Positions 1 through 5,032 are shown, counted from the first letter of the stretch. The stretch is DNA of 5,032 nucleotides from Acidilobaceae archaeon (GCA_027013765.1 JALWGG010000065.1:1-5032), one strand, 5' to 3'. A program made the numbers and translations. Notes: a model not told the origin generated them from the sequence alone.

Positions 1-989
1 AGATATTCCTCGGCTTCATTGCAGGGCTTATGGGTGTGGAGGGGGGCGAGGTCCTCGACCTGGTAGCCCTGCTGGGGGGCAGCCTGCTCATGTTCATGGC
101 CGGCCTGGAGATTGATGTCGCTATACTGAGGAGGTTCATATGGAGGAGCCTCCTGATCGGTGGTGTGAGCTTCTCCGCCCCCGCACTGGTCACAGCTTTC
201 ATCCTGGTGGGTATGGGCTACCCCATGCTGGATAGCGCGTTAGCCGCAGTGGGGGTGTCGACAACCAGCGTGGCAGTGGTTTACTCGATCGTTAGGAGGT
301 TCAGGATGCTGTCCAGCTGGAGAGGCCAGGTCCTCCTCGCATCTGCTATGATAGCTGATGTGCTAAGCATACTTGCGTTCACCGCGGCAGTCTTCAGGCC
401 ATCCCTTCTACTAGTAGTCTATGGGGCCAGCCTGGTCCTCGTGCCTCCCCTAGCCGCCAGGATCCTTAGGAGGCTCCCTCCGATAGCCTATGAGGCGGAG
501 GTTAGGGTGGTCTTTGCCCTGATCCTAGCCATAACCCTGTTCTCCGAGGTCGTCGGTATCCATGGGATACTGTTTGCATTCCTCCTGGGTGCCGCCCTCG
601 CCGAGACGAGGATCAGGGATAGGATCGGGGAGCGGGTTGGGGGGATAGTGTTTGGATTCATGGCCCCCGTGTTCTTCGCCAATGCGGGGCTGCACATAGC
701 TCCCGTGGACCTTGGGAGGCTGAAGAAGATCATGGTGATACTCTTCCTCTCAAGCTACCCGGTGAAGGTGGCTGCAACACATGTCGCCCTCAGGCTACTG
801 GCTAGGATAAGGGATCTGAGGATAGCCAATGTGATGGCCGCGAGGCTAACCGTCTCAACTATTATAGCCTATGCGGGTTTGAAGAGCGGGTTGATGGATC
901 ATGGGCTGGCGGCTGGGGTAATGGTGACAGCCTTGATAGCTACCCTTGTATCCGGGATTAGTGTGGGTGGGGGTGTGGAGGAGGTCTAG
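1..989 (+). CDS. Kef-type (CPA2) cation/proton antiporter, 5'-truncated
   Basis: This is the C-terminal part of a monovalent cation/proton antiporter of the inner membrane, family CPA2 (Na+/H+ exchanger domain). The frame is open to the left edge (first whole codon at position 3) and encodes hydrophobic IFLGFIAGL before the first ATG at 30, so the true start is upstream. Numbering from that ATG, family marks are LFMAGLEID-like MFMAGLEID (21-29), the unwound-helix segment STTSVAVV (77-84), SAMIADVLSIL (105-115) holding the ion-site Asp110, FAFLLGAALAE (182-192), and APVFFANAGLHI (212-223). About eleven hydrophobic segments are visible. The protein ends soon after the last one, with no TrkA-N/RCK nucleotide-binding domain, so this is a membrane-only version. 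The residue before Asp110 is Ala, where relatives carry Asn, Asp or Gln. The TAG stop at 987-989 overlaps the convergent glutamine synthetase stop. The transported ion (Na+ or K+) cannot be told. Family call is firm; subfamily is less so. Confidence 0.88.
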   Translation, partial: IFLGFIAGLMGVEGGEVLDLVALLGGSLLMFMAGLEIDVAILRRFIWRSLLIGGVSFSAPALVTAFILVGMGYPMLDSALAAVGVSTTSVAVVYSIVRRFRMLSSWRGQVLLASAMIADVLSILAFTAAVFRPSLLLVVYGASLVLVPPLAARILRRLPPIAYEAEVRVVFALILAITLFSEVVGIHGILFAFLLGAALAETRIRDRIGERVGGIVFGFMAPVFFANAGLHIAPVDLGRLKKIMVILFLSSYPVKVAATHVALRLLARIRDLRIANVMAARLTVSTIIAYAGLKSGLMDHGLAAGVMVTALIATLVSGISVGGGVEEV

Positions 990-2404
990 ACGTCGTGGTA
1001 CATGAGGAACTCTACTGGTGATGGGTGGAGCCTGGCCTCCTTGACCTCGCCCCACTTGAGCTCCAGGTATCCCTCTATCACCTCGCTCGTGAACACGGGC
1101 TTGAGGAACTCGTTATCGCTCTCAAGCTCCTGGAGGGCCTCCTCTAGGCTGCCTGGCAGGCTCTTTATCCCCAGGCTCCTCCTCTTCTCCGGCGTCATGA
1201 GGTATATATTCTCATCGACATGGTCTCCGGGGTCTATCTTCTTCCTGACACCATCCAGGCCAGCCATTATTATGGCGGCGAGGCCTAGGTAGGGGTTTGC
1301 TGCTGGGTCTGGGGGCCTGTACTCGATCCTCTTACTCTTATAGTCACCCTTATAGTAGACTGGCACCCTGACGGCGGCGCTCCTGTTGGCCCTGCTCCAT
1401 GCAAGGTAGACTGGGGCCTCGAAGCCGGGGACTAGTCTCCTGTAGCTGTTGACTGTGGGTGAGAGTATTGCTGAGAGCGCCCTCCCATGCTCTAGCAGGC
1501 CTCCTATGAAGTATCTTGCATACTGGCTTAGCTCGGCGTAGCTGTCTTCTGGGTCATAGAATAGGTTCTCATCACCCCTCCATATGCTGACGTGGGTGTG
1601 CATGCCACTCCCATTATCCCCTAGCACGGGTTTCGGCATGAATGTTGCCACCTTGCCGTGCTTGTATGCAACCATCTTAGCCACATACTTCAGGGTCTGG
1701 AGCCTATCCCCTGTGACTGTGGGGGTTCCATACCTGAAGTTGACCTCCGCCTGCCCCCCCGTTGCTACCTCGTGGTGGTGTACCTCCGCGGGCACGTTGA
1801 AGCTCTTCCTTAGGGTGTTCGCGATCTCCATCCTTATATCCATCATCTGGTCCTGAGGTGGGGCTGGGTAGTAGCCCTTCTTGGGCCTAGTCCTTATACC
1901 CCTATACTCGTCGCTGCTCCAGGTGGCCTCGCTTGAGTATAGCCTGTAGTATGCCTCTCCCATGGATACCTTGAACTCTATCCCGTCTAGTATGAAGAAC
2001 TCGGGCTCGACGCTTGTATACGCCTTCAACCCTTCACCTGCCAGGTGCTCCTCAACCCTCTCGGAGACCCATCTGGGGTCCCTCTCGAACCTGCCCCTGC
2101 CCAGGTTCCAGTAGACCTGGGTTAGGAACCTGGCTGTGGCCTCGTGCCAGGGGAGTACTGCAAGGGTCTCGGGCACGGGCTTTAGGACTAGGTCGCTGTC
2201 GTCGATTGTTGAGAATCCTGCAACGCTGCTCCCGTCGAGCTTCCCGAATCCCTCCCTAAGGCTGTCGGGGTCCACCATGCTCATGTGTATCGTGACGTGG
2301 TGGAGCTTGCCTGCCAGGTCTGTGACTTGCAGGTCGACCCACTCTATCCCGTTCTCCTTGAGGAGCTTATACGCCTCCTCGACGCTCCCAGGCGCTCCGG
2401 GCAA
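986..2404 (-). CDS. glnA: Type I glutamine synthetase
   Basis: Cytoplasmic glutamine synthetase joins glutamate and ammonia using ATP to make glutamine, the entry point of nitrogen assimilation; type I enzymes are dodecamers. With the TTG start at 2404-2402 the protein has 472 residues, normal for archaeal GlnA. Seen in order: N-terminal beta-grasp domain with WVDLQVTDLAGKLHHV (22-37) and LDGSSVAGF (56-64); VEPEFFILD (132-140) with metal-binding Glu; HHHEVATGGQAEVNF (209-223); the ATP-site loop FMPKPVLGDNGSGMHTH (255-271); NSYRRLVPGFEAPV (319-332), including the flap Glu; and RIEYRPPDPAANPYL (359-373). The C-terminal HPSPVEFLMYHDV is typical. All expected catalytic regions are present. I chose the TTG because AGGTGAT lies 3 bases upstream and the protein then begins just before the conserved domain; upstream ATGs at 2473, 2452 and 2437 would add up to 23 atypical residues encoded in AT-richer DNA. 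It is divergent from an Lrp-like regulator. Confidence 0.95.
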   Translation of the reverse strand: MPGAPGSVEEAYKLLKENGIEWVDLQVTDLAGKLHHVTIHMSMVDPDSLREGFGKLDGSSVAGFSTIDDSDLVLKPVPETLAVLPWHEATARFLTQVYWNLGRGRFERDPRWVSERVEEHLAGEGLKAYTSVEPEFFILDGIEFKVSMGEAYYRLYSSEATWSSDEYRGIRTRPKKGYYPAPPQDQMMDIRMEIANTLRKSFNVPAEVHHHEVATGGQAEVNFRYGTPTVTGDRLQTLKYVAKMVAYKHGKVATFMPKPVLGDNGSGMHTHVSIWRGDENLFYDPEDSYAELSQYARYFIGGLLEHGRALSAILSPTVNSYRRLVPGFEAPVYLAWSRANRSAAVRVPVYYKGDYKSKRIEYRPPDPAANPYLGLAAIIMAGLDGVRKKIDPGDHVDENIYLMTPEKRRSLGIKSLPGSLEEALQELESDNEFLKPVFTSEVIEGYLELKWGEVKEARLHPSPVEFLMYHDV

Positions 2405-2407
2405 TGT

Positions 2408-2414
2408 ATCACCT
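2408..2414 (-). promoter_or_regulatory. Shine-Dalgarno site of glnA (decides TTG start)
   Basis: On the minus strand AGGTGAT is fully complementary to the conserved archaeal 16S rRNA 3' end (ATCACCT). It is followed by ACA and then TTG at 2404-2402; measured from the GGTG core the gap is 5 bases. This is the best ribosome-binding site near the glnA 5' end and selects the TTG over the upstream ATGs. Confidence 0.7.
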
Positions 2415-2442
2415 GATCCCCCTATAGCCTTGTACATACACT

Positions 2443-2448
2443 CTATAA
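2443..2448 (-). promoter_or_regulatory. Candidate TATA box for glnA
   Basis: On the minus strand GGTTATAGAG contains TTATAG centred near 2445. With the usual archaeal distance of about 26 bases, transcription would start near 2419-2420, giving a leader of roughly 16 bases that just includes the AGGTGAT ribosome-binding site. No clear BRE is seen upstream. Other AT-rich elements at 2481-2489 and 2503-2510 are competing candidates. Confidence 0.4.
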
Positions 2449-2480
2449 CCATTAACACAGTAGAATTGTACATAGCATGA

Positions 2481-2489
2481 TATTTATTA
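2481..2489. promoter_or_regulatory. AT-rich TATA candidate in glnA/lrp divergent region
   Basis: TATTTATTA on the plus strand (TAATAAATA on the minus) is one of the most AT-rich stretches in the window. As a plus-strand TATA box it would start transcription near 2511, leaving a leader of about 27 bases for the Lrp-like gene that contains its GGTG ribosome-binding site. As a minus-strand box it would start near 2458, giving glnA a leader of about 54 bases. Orientation cannot be decided from sequence. Confidence 0.4.
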
Positions 2490-2502
2490 GGGGATTAGCC
2501 GT

Positions 2503-2510
2503 ATTATAAT
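2503..2510. promoter_or_regulatory. Palindromic TATA-like element ATTATAAT
   Basis: ATTATAAT is a perfect self-complementary octamer between the divergent glnA and Lrp-like genes. It lies 27 bases before the ATG of the regulator (2538), which would fit a nearly leaderless transcript, and 29 bases before the minus-strand ATG at 2473. It could serve as a TATA box in either direction, or as an AT-rich regulator-binding site. Flanking BRE matches are weak on both sides. Confidence 0.45.
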
Positions 2511-2520
2511 CCAATGGTAT

Positions 2521-2528
2521 GGGTGGTG
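2521..2528 (+). promoter_or_regulatory. Shine-Dalgarno-like site of Lrp-family gene
   Basis: GGGTGGTG contains GGTG, matching the anti-Shine-Dalgarno core, and ends 9 bases before ATG 2538. It can only be used if the transcript starts upstream of it, for example from the TATA candidate at 2481-2489. If the box at 2503-2510 is used the mRNA would be nearly leaderless and lack this site. Confidence 0.4.
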
Positions 2529-2537
2529 TAGTGTACT

Positions 2538-2984
2538 ATGGACGCTATAGATAGGAGGATCCTGGCCATACTGGCCCACAACTCAAGGACCAGCCTCCGC
2601 AGGATGGCTCAGGAGCTTGGAATGCCCCATACAACAGTCCATAGCAGGCTCAAGAAGCTTGAGGCGGCCGGTGTGATCAGGAGGTATACGGTTGATATAG
2701 ACTATAGCGTGCTGGGCTATGACGTTACCGCCCTCATAAACGTGTCGGTTGAGGGTAGCCTGATCGAGGATGTGGAGAGGAGGGTCTCGGAGATATCCAA
2801 CGTTATCGCGGTGTATGACGTTACCGGGGAGTTCGATATAGTCCTTGTGGCGCGGTTCCGGGGGATTGGGGAGCTTGACAGGTTCATCAAGTGGCTTAAC
2901 AAGCTCCCCGGGGTGAGGAGGACCTTGACCAGCATAGCCTTCAGGGTGGTGAAGGAGGACCCGGTTAGCCTCCTGGAGACTTAG
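2538..2984 (+). CDS. Lrp/AsnC-family transcriptional regulator
   Basis: This is a 148-residue DNA-binding regulator of the feast/famine (Lrp/AsnC) family, complete and of normal length. The N-terminal MDAIDRRILAIL helix opens a winged helix-turn-helix (about 1-55); SLRRMAQELGMPHTTVHSRL (19-38) covers the HTH and recognition helix, followed by KKLEAAGVIRRY. A linker strand leads into the RAM/AsnC effector-binding domain (about 62-140), with VYDVTGEFDIVLVARF (92-107) carrying the family's G-(D/E)-(F/Y)-D turn and ending in TSIAFRVVKEDP. Members form dimers to octamers and bind small molecules, often amino acids, at RAM interfaces. ATG 2538 is the only sensible start, since an in-frame stop lies at 2529-2531. 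The gene is divergent from glnA across 133 bp. That suggests control of glutamine synthetase, perhaps with glutamine as effector as for Sulfolobus Sa-Lrp; this is inference. The family is certain, the target and ligand are not. Confidence 0.93.
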   Translation: MDAIDRRILAILAHNSRTSLRRMAQELGMPHTTVHSRLKKLEAAGVIRRYTVDIDYSVLGYDVTALINVSVEGSLIEDVERRVSEISNVIAVYDVTGEFDIVLVARFRGIGELDRFIKWLNKLPGVRRTLTSIAFRVVKEDPVSLLET

Positions 2985-3051
2985 GGCATACCTCCGGGCA
3001 TCCATGAATACTTCCAGTTAGGCCTCCCAGGGACCCGGGGGCGCCCACGCC

Positions 3052-3057
3052 TTATTA
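3052..3057 (+). promoter_or_regulatory. Candidate TATA box for mre11-rad50
   Basis: TTATTA, within CCTTATTAGTGG, is the only AT-rich patch close upstream in the otherwise very GC-rich 117-bp gap before mre11. Transcription would start near 3080, giving a leader of about 21 bases that includes the purine-rich ribosome-binding site. The match to the archaeal TATA consensus is modest. Confidence 0.4.
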
Positions 3058-3066
3058 GTGGGACAG

Positions 3067-3078
3067 CCCCTACAGGGG
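3067..3078. repeat. Short inverted repeat CCCCT-AC-AGGGG
   Basis: A perfect 5-bp inverted repeat with a 2-base spacer lies between the candidate mre11 TATA box (3052-3057) and the predicted start of transcription near 3080. In DNA it could be a small operator. As RNA, the 2-base loop is too tight for a good hairpin and there is no T tract, so it is not a convincing terminator for the upstream regulator gene. Chance is possible in such GC-rich sequence. Confidence 0.25.
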
Positions 3079-3083
3079 TCTAG

Positions 3084-3092
3084 GGGGAGGGG
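3084..3092 (+). promoter_or_regulatory. Purine-rich ribosome-binding site of mre11
   Basis: GGGGAGGGG contains GAGG (3087-3090), partly complementary to the 16S rRNA 3' end, about 9-11 bases before the GTG start at 3102. An in-frame TAG at 3081-3083 rules out any start further upstream, so GTG 3102 is well supported. Confidence 0.5.
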
Positions 3093-3101
3093 TCCTCAAG
3101 A

Positions 3102-4307
3102 GTGGATACCAAAAGGATCATACACCTGGCAGACCTGCACCTCGGCGCTAGGCCCTACGGGTTCAGGGAGAGGGAGGAGGATATCCTTGAGAGCTTCGAC
3201 AACGTGGTCGATATGATACTTGAGGAGAGGCCTGATATAGTCGTCATAGCGGGGGACCTATTCGACAAGCCGAGGCCTGGCAACCAGGTCCTCAGGAGGG
3301 CTATCAGGGGGTTGAGGAGGGTTACCTCCCAGGGGATCCCGGTAGTGGCGGCTCACGGGGAGCACGACACCCCTGGTAGGAGGGATAACACGGTCCTCCA
3401 GGTGGTGGAGGCGGCTGTAGACGGGTTCCACGCCCCCCTCCCCCGGGGGGCCAGGAGTCCGGGCGAGGTTGTGGAGTCTCAGAGGGTGAGGGTTGGGGGG
3501 GTAACTGTATACGTGTACCCCTTCAGCAAGGTGGATCTTGAGAGGAGGAGGACCCTGGCTGGCAAACTGCTCCCGGCATTCTCAAGGGCCGCTGGCTCTG
3601 AGGGCGGGGTGAGGGTGTTCCTGGGCCACTTCAGCCTCGACACGGTATTCCCCCTAGACTCCATAGCATCCCCCGGGGACCTCCCCAGAGTGGATTATGC
3701 AGCCATGGGGCACGTGCATAGGAGGCATATAGAGTATGGTGACGTGGCCTACGCCTACCCAGGCTCCCTGGAGCCCCTAAACGTGGATGAAGCCAGCCTA
3801 TCCCATGCTAGGGGCCCCCTGATAGTTGACATAGACCCTGGGGGCGTCAGGGTGGAGGAGGTTAGGCTTGAGGTTAGGAGGCACCTAGAGGTGGAGGCGG
3901 AGGCGAGGAGCCCCCAGGAAGCGTTGAACGCCATAAGCCAAGCCGCTTCCCAGGCATCTAGGCAGGGAGGCCCCAAGCCCCCACTACTATACCTCAAGCT
4001 CAGGATCCCCCAGGGGGTCCCCCTACGCCCCCTATACCAGAGGGCCGCCGAGGTTACTAGGAGGACTGGGGTGCTGGTTAAGCTCTCTATAGAGAGGGTT
4101 AAGGAGGGAGGGGCCAGGGTCATAGTCGCGCCGGAGACCCTGGACCCCGTGGAGGTCCTCGCGGGGGAGCTGGGGGTCCCCAGGGAGGCTGCCAGGCTGG
4201 TGATGGAGCTCAAGGAGGCCCTGCTTGAGGACGACCAGGATAGGGCAGTCGAGGTCCTCGACAGGCTCTCCAGGTACCCGGGGATCCTTGAGAGGTGGGC
4301 CAGGTGA
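3102..4307 (+). CDS. mre11: DNA double-strand break repair nuclease Mre11
   Basis: Mre11 is the Mn2+-dependent exo/endonuclease of the Mre11-Rad50 complex, which opens and resects DNA double-strand ends. The 401-residue protein has the expected layout: calcineurin-like phosphoesterase domain (1-225), cap domain (about 228-345), and a C-terminal helical Rad50-binding region (about 348-395, DPVEVLAGELGV onward). By comparison with Pyrococcus Mre11, the metal ligands are D11 and H13 (HLADLHLG), D52 (AGDLFD), H176 (FLGHFSLD), and H204 and H206 (GHVH). YPGSLEP (219-225) follows as usual. The exception is motif III: GEHD (86-89) replaces GNHD, placing Glu87 where the family has a metal-binding Asn; catalytic His88 is kept. 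The GTG start leaves seven residues before the first motif strand, as in relatives. The stop overlaps rad50 by 4 bases, indicating co-translation. Neither herA nor nurA lies upstream. Identification is secure; the effect of Glu87 is unknown. Confidence 0.95.
   Translation: MDTKRIIHLADLHLGARPYGFREREEDILESFDNVVDMILEERPDIVVIAGDLFDKPRPGNQVLRRAIRGLRRVTSQGIPVVAAHGEHDTPGRRDNTVLQVVEAAVDGFHAPLPRGARSPGEVVESQRVRVGGVTVYVYPFSKVDLERRRTLAGKLLPAFSRAAGSEGGVRVFLGHFSLDTVFPLDSIASPGDLPRVDYAAMGHVHRRHIEYGDVAYAYPGSLEPLNVDEASLSHARGPLIVDIDPGGVRVEEVRLEVRRHLEVEAEARSPQEALNAISQAASQASRQGGPKPPLLYLKLRIPQGVPLRPLYQRAAEVTRRTGVLVKLSIERVKEGGARVIVAPETLDPVEVLAGELGVPREAARLVMELKEALLEDDQDRAVEVLDRLSRYPGILERWAR
4292..4297 (+). promoter_or_regulatory. 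Shine-Dalgarno site of rad50 inside mre11
   Basis: GAGGTG, a strong match to the archaeal anti-Shine-Dalgarno, lies in the last codons of mre11, 6 bases before the rad50 GTG at 4304. It supports that start and independent or re-initiated translation of Rad50 on the same mRNA. Confidence 0.65.
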
Positions 4308-5032
4308 CTTATAGGATCTCTAGGATAGAGTTGAGGAACTTCAAGAGCCACGTTAACACCGTGATAACGCTCCCGCCAGGCTCGATCGCCATACTAGGCC
4401 AGAACGGGGCGGGGAAGAGTAGTATACTGGACGCTGTCAGGCTAGCCCTCACCGGGAACCCGAAGGTCCTCGGGGGCCTGGCTGGCCTGGTCAATGATAG
4501 GCTCCAGGGGCCGGGGGGCAGGCCCCGGGGGAGCTTCAGGGTCTCCATAACACTGGAATCCCGGGATGGGCGGCCGGTGCAGGCAGAGGTCTCCGGAGGC
4601 TATGGACCATCCAGCTATATACTGAAGGTTGGGGGGAGGATAGAGGCCTCGGGCCAGTCAGCATACAGGAGGAGGCTCCACAGCATACTAGGCCTAGCCC
4701 ACCTCACCGACCCCGCGTCATTCATCGATAGGGCGGTTGTGATCAAGCAGGGGGGACTACACGAGATAGCGGATAAGATGGATAGGGGGAAGGAGCTCAG
4801 GGAGGAGATAGAGGCTGCGATAGGGATACCAGACCTCAGGGAGGCGGTGGATAGGATATCTAGGCTTGAGGTGGCGGTCGACACGCTACACGCCCGCGGC
4901 GATGCAAGGCCCACCGAGTGGTACCTTAGGGATGTGGGGAGGAGGATAGTAGAGGCGAGGCGCGCCGCCGAGAGGCTGGAGGAGGAGGCTGAGAGGCTCC
5001 GGGGCGAGGCCCGGAGGCTTGAGGCCGAGAGG
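4304..5032 (+). CDS. rad50: DNA double-strand break repair ATPase Rad50, 3'-truncated
   Basis: Rad50 is the SMC-like ABC ATPase that clamps DNA and gates Mre11 nuclease access. The first 243 codons are present with no stop before the right edge. The start is GTG within the GTGA overlap with the mre11 stop, preceded by GAGGTG. The protein begins with the typical YRISRIELRNFKSHVNT (3-19), which includes the N-terminal strand and SH motif. Then come Walker A GQNGAGKSS (32-40) followed by ILDAVRLALTG, ATPase lobe I strands (about 76-115), and the Q-loop in VVIKQGGLHEI (145-155) with Gln149. From about residue 177 the sequence becomes a Glu/Arg/Leu-rich coiled coil (RLEEEAERLRGEARRLEAER at the edge). 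The zinc hook CxxC, second coiled coil, ABC signature and Walker B would all lie beyond the window. Pairing with mre11 separates it from other SMC-like proteins. Confidence 0.95.
   Translation, partial: MTYRISRIELRNFKSHVNTVITLPPGSIAILGQNGAGKSSILDAVRLALTGNPKVLGGLAGLVNDRLQGPGGRPRGSFRVSITLESRDGRPVQAEVSGGYGPSSYILKVGGRIEASGQSAYRRRLHSILGLAHLTDPASFIDRAVVIKQGGLHEIADKMDRGKELREEIEAAIGIPDLREAVDRISRLEVAVDTLHARGDARPTEWYLRDVGRRIVEARRAAERLEEEAERLRGEARRLEAER

Noticed and set aside
30..32. ATG 30 as the true start of the antiporter
   Set aside because: The frame stays open to the left edge and encodes hydrophobic family-like residues before it, and the protein would lack its first helices. The gene is cut by the window.
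2136..2480. A 114-codon plus-strand ORF opposite the glnA 5' end
   Set aside because: It lies antisense to conserved glutamine synthetase sequence and its product has low-complexity shadow composition.
2583..3005. A 140-codon minus-strand ORF opposite the Lrp-like gene
   Set aside because: It is fully antisense to a clear Lrp/AsnC protein and has no recognisable domain; long antisense frames are expected in GC-rich DNA.
2985..3101. Terminator, small RNA or short gene between the Lrp-like gene and mre11
   Set aside because: There is no T tract, no C/D-box pair and no credible small ORF. Only a weak TATA element, a short inverted repeat and the mre11 ribosome-binding site can be supported.
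3755..4351. A 198-codon minus-strand ORF opposite mre11 and the rad50 start
   Set aside because: Its Ser/Thr/Leu-rich product is what the complement of Arg/Glu/Gly-rich coding sequence gives; it has no domain and opposes two firm genes.
4615..4914. A 99-codon minus-strand ORF opposite rad50
   Set aside because: It is antisense to the Rad50 lobe and Q-loop region and shows no family features.
1..5032. CRISPR array, insertion sequence, tRNA or rRNA
   Set aside because: No regularly spaced repeats, transposase-like protein, terminal inverted repeats or cloverleaf/rRNA sequence were seen; composition is even across the genes.

Overview
The window reads as chromosomal DNA of a hyperthermophilic crenarchaeon, most like the Desulfurococcales/Acidilobales group. 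The evidence is GC-rich coding sequence with arginine almost always AGG and isoleucine very often ATA, GTG/TTG start codons paired with GGTG-type ribosome binding sites, archaeal TATA-like elements, and an Mre11-Rad50 gene pair. The genus cannot be fixed from the sequence alone. All five genes look like intact, resident housekeeping genes. I see no mobile element, CRISPR array, tRNA or rRNA.

Layout. (1) Positions 1-989 (+) hold the C-terminal part of a multi-pass CPA2/Kef-type cation/proton antiporter; its start lies before the window. (2) Positions 986-2404 (-) hold a complete type I glutamine synthetase, convergent with the antiporter. The two stop codons share the palindrome CTAG, so no intergenic DNA separates them. 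(3) Positions 2405-2537 form a 133-bp AT-richer divergent control region. It contains three TATA-like elements, one a perfect palindrome, and two copies of TTGTACATA. (4) Positions 2538-2984 (+) hold an Lrp/AsnC-family regulator divergent from glutamine synthetase. (5) Positions 2985-3101 are a short GC-rich gap with the probable mre11 promoter. (6) Positions 3102-4307 (+) hold mre11, and its stop overlaps the GTG start of rad50 (4304 to the window edge), which is cut in its first coiled-coil arm.

How the genes fit together. glnA and the Lrp-like gene look like a nitrogen-assimilation enzyme beside a probable amino-acid-sensing regulator. Glutamine-responsive Lrp proteins that bind ammonia-assimilation promoters are known in Sulfolobus, so a local feedback circuit is a reasonable inference. 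mre11 and rad50 form a translationally coupled DNA-break repair operon. The usual archaeal partners herA and nurA are not upstream; they may lie past the right edge or elsewhere.

The points most worth a second look are Glu in place of the metal-binding Asn of Mre11 motif III (GEHD for GNHD), the TTG start of glutamine synthetase hidden inside a longer ORF, the compact shared glnA/lrp promoter region, and an Ala-Asp pair in place of the usual ion-binding pair of the antiporter. I found no convincing wholly new system here.
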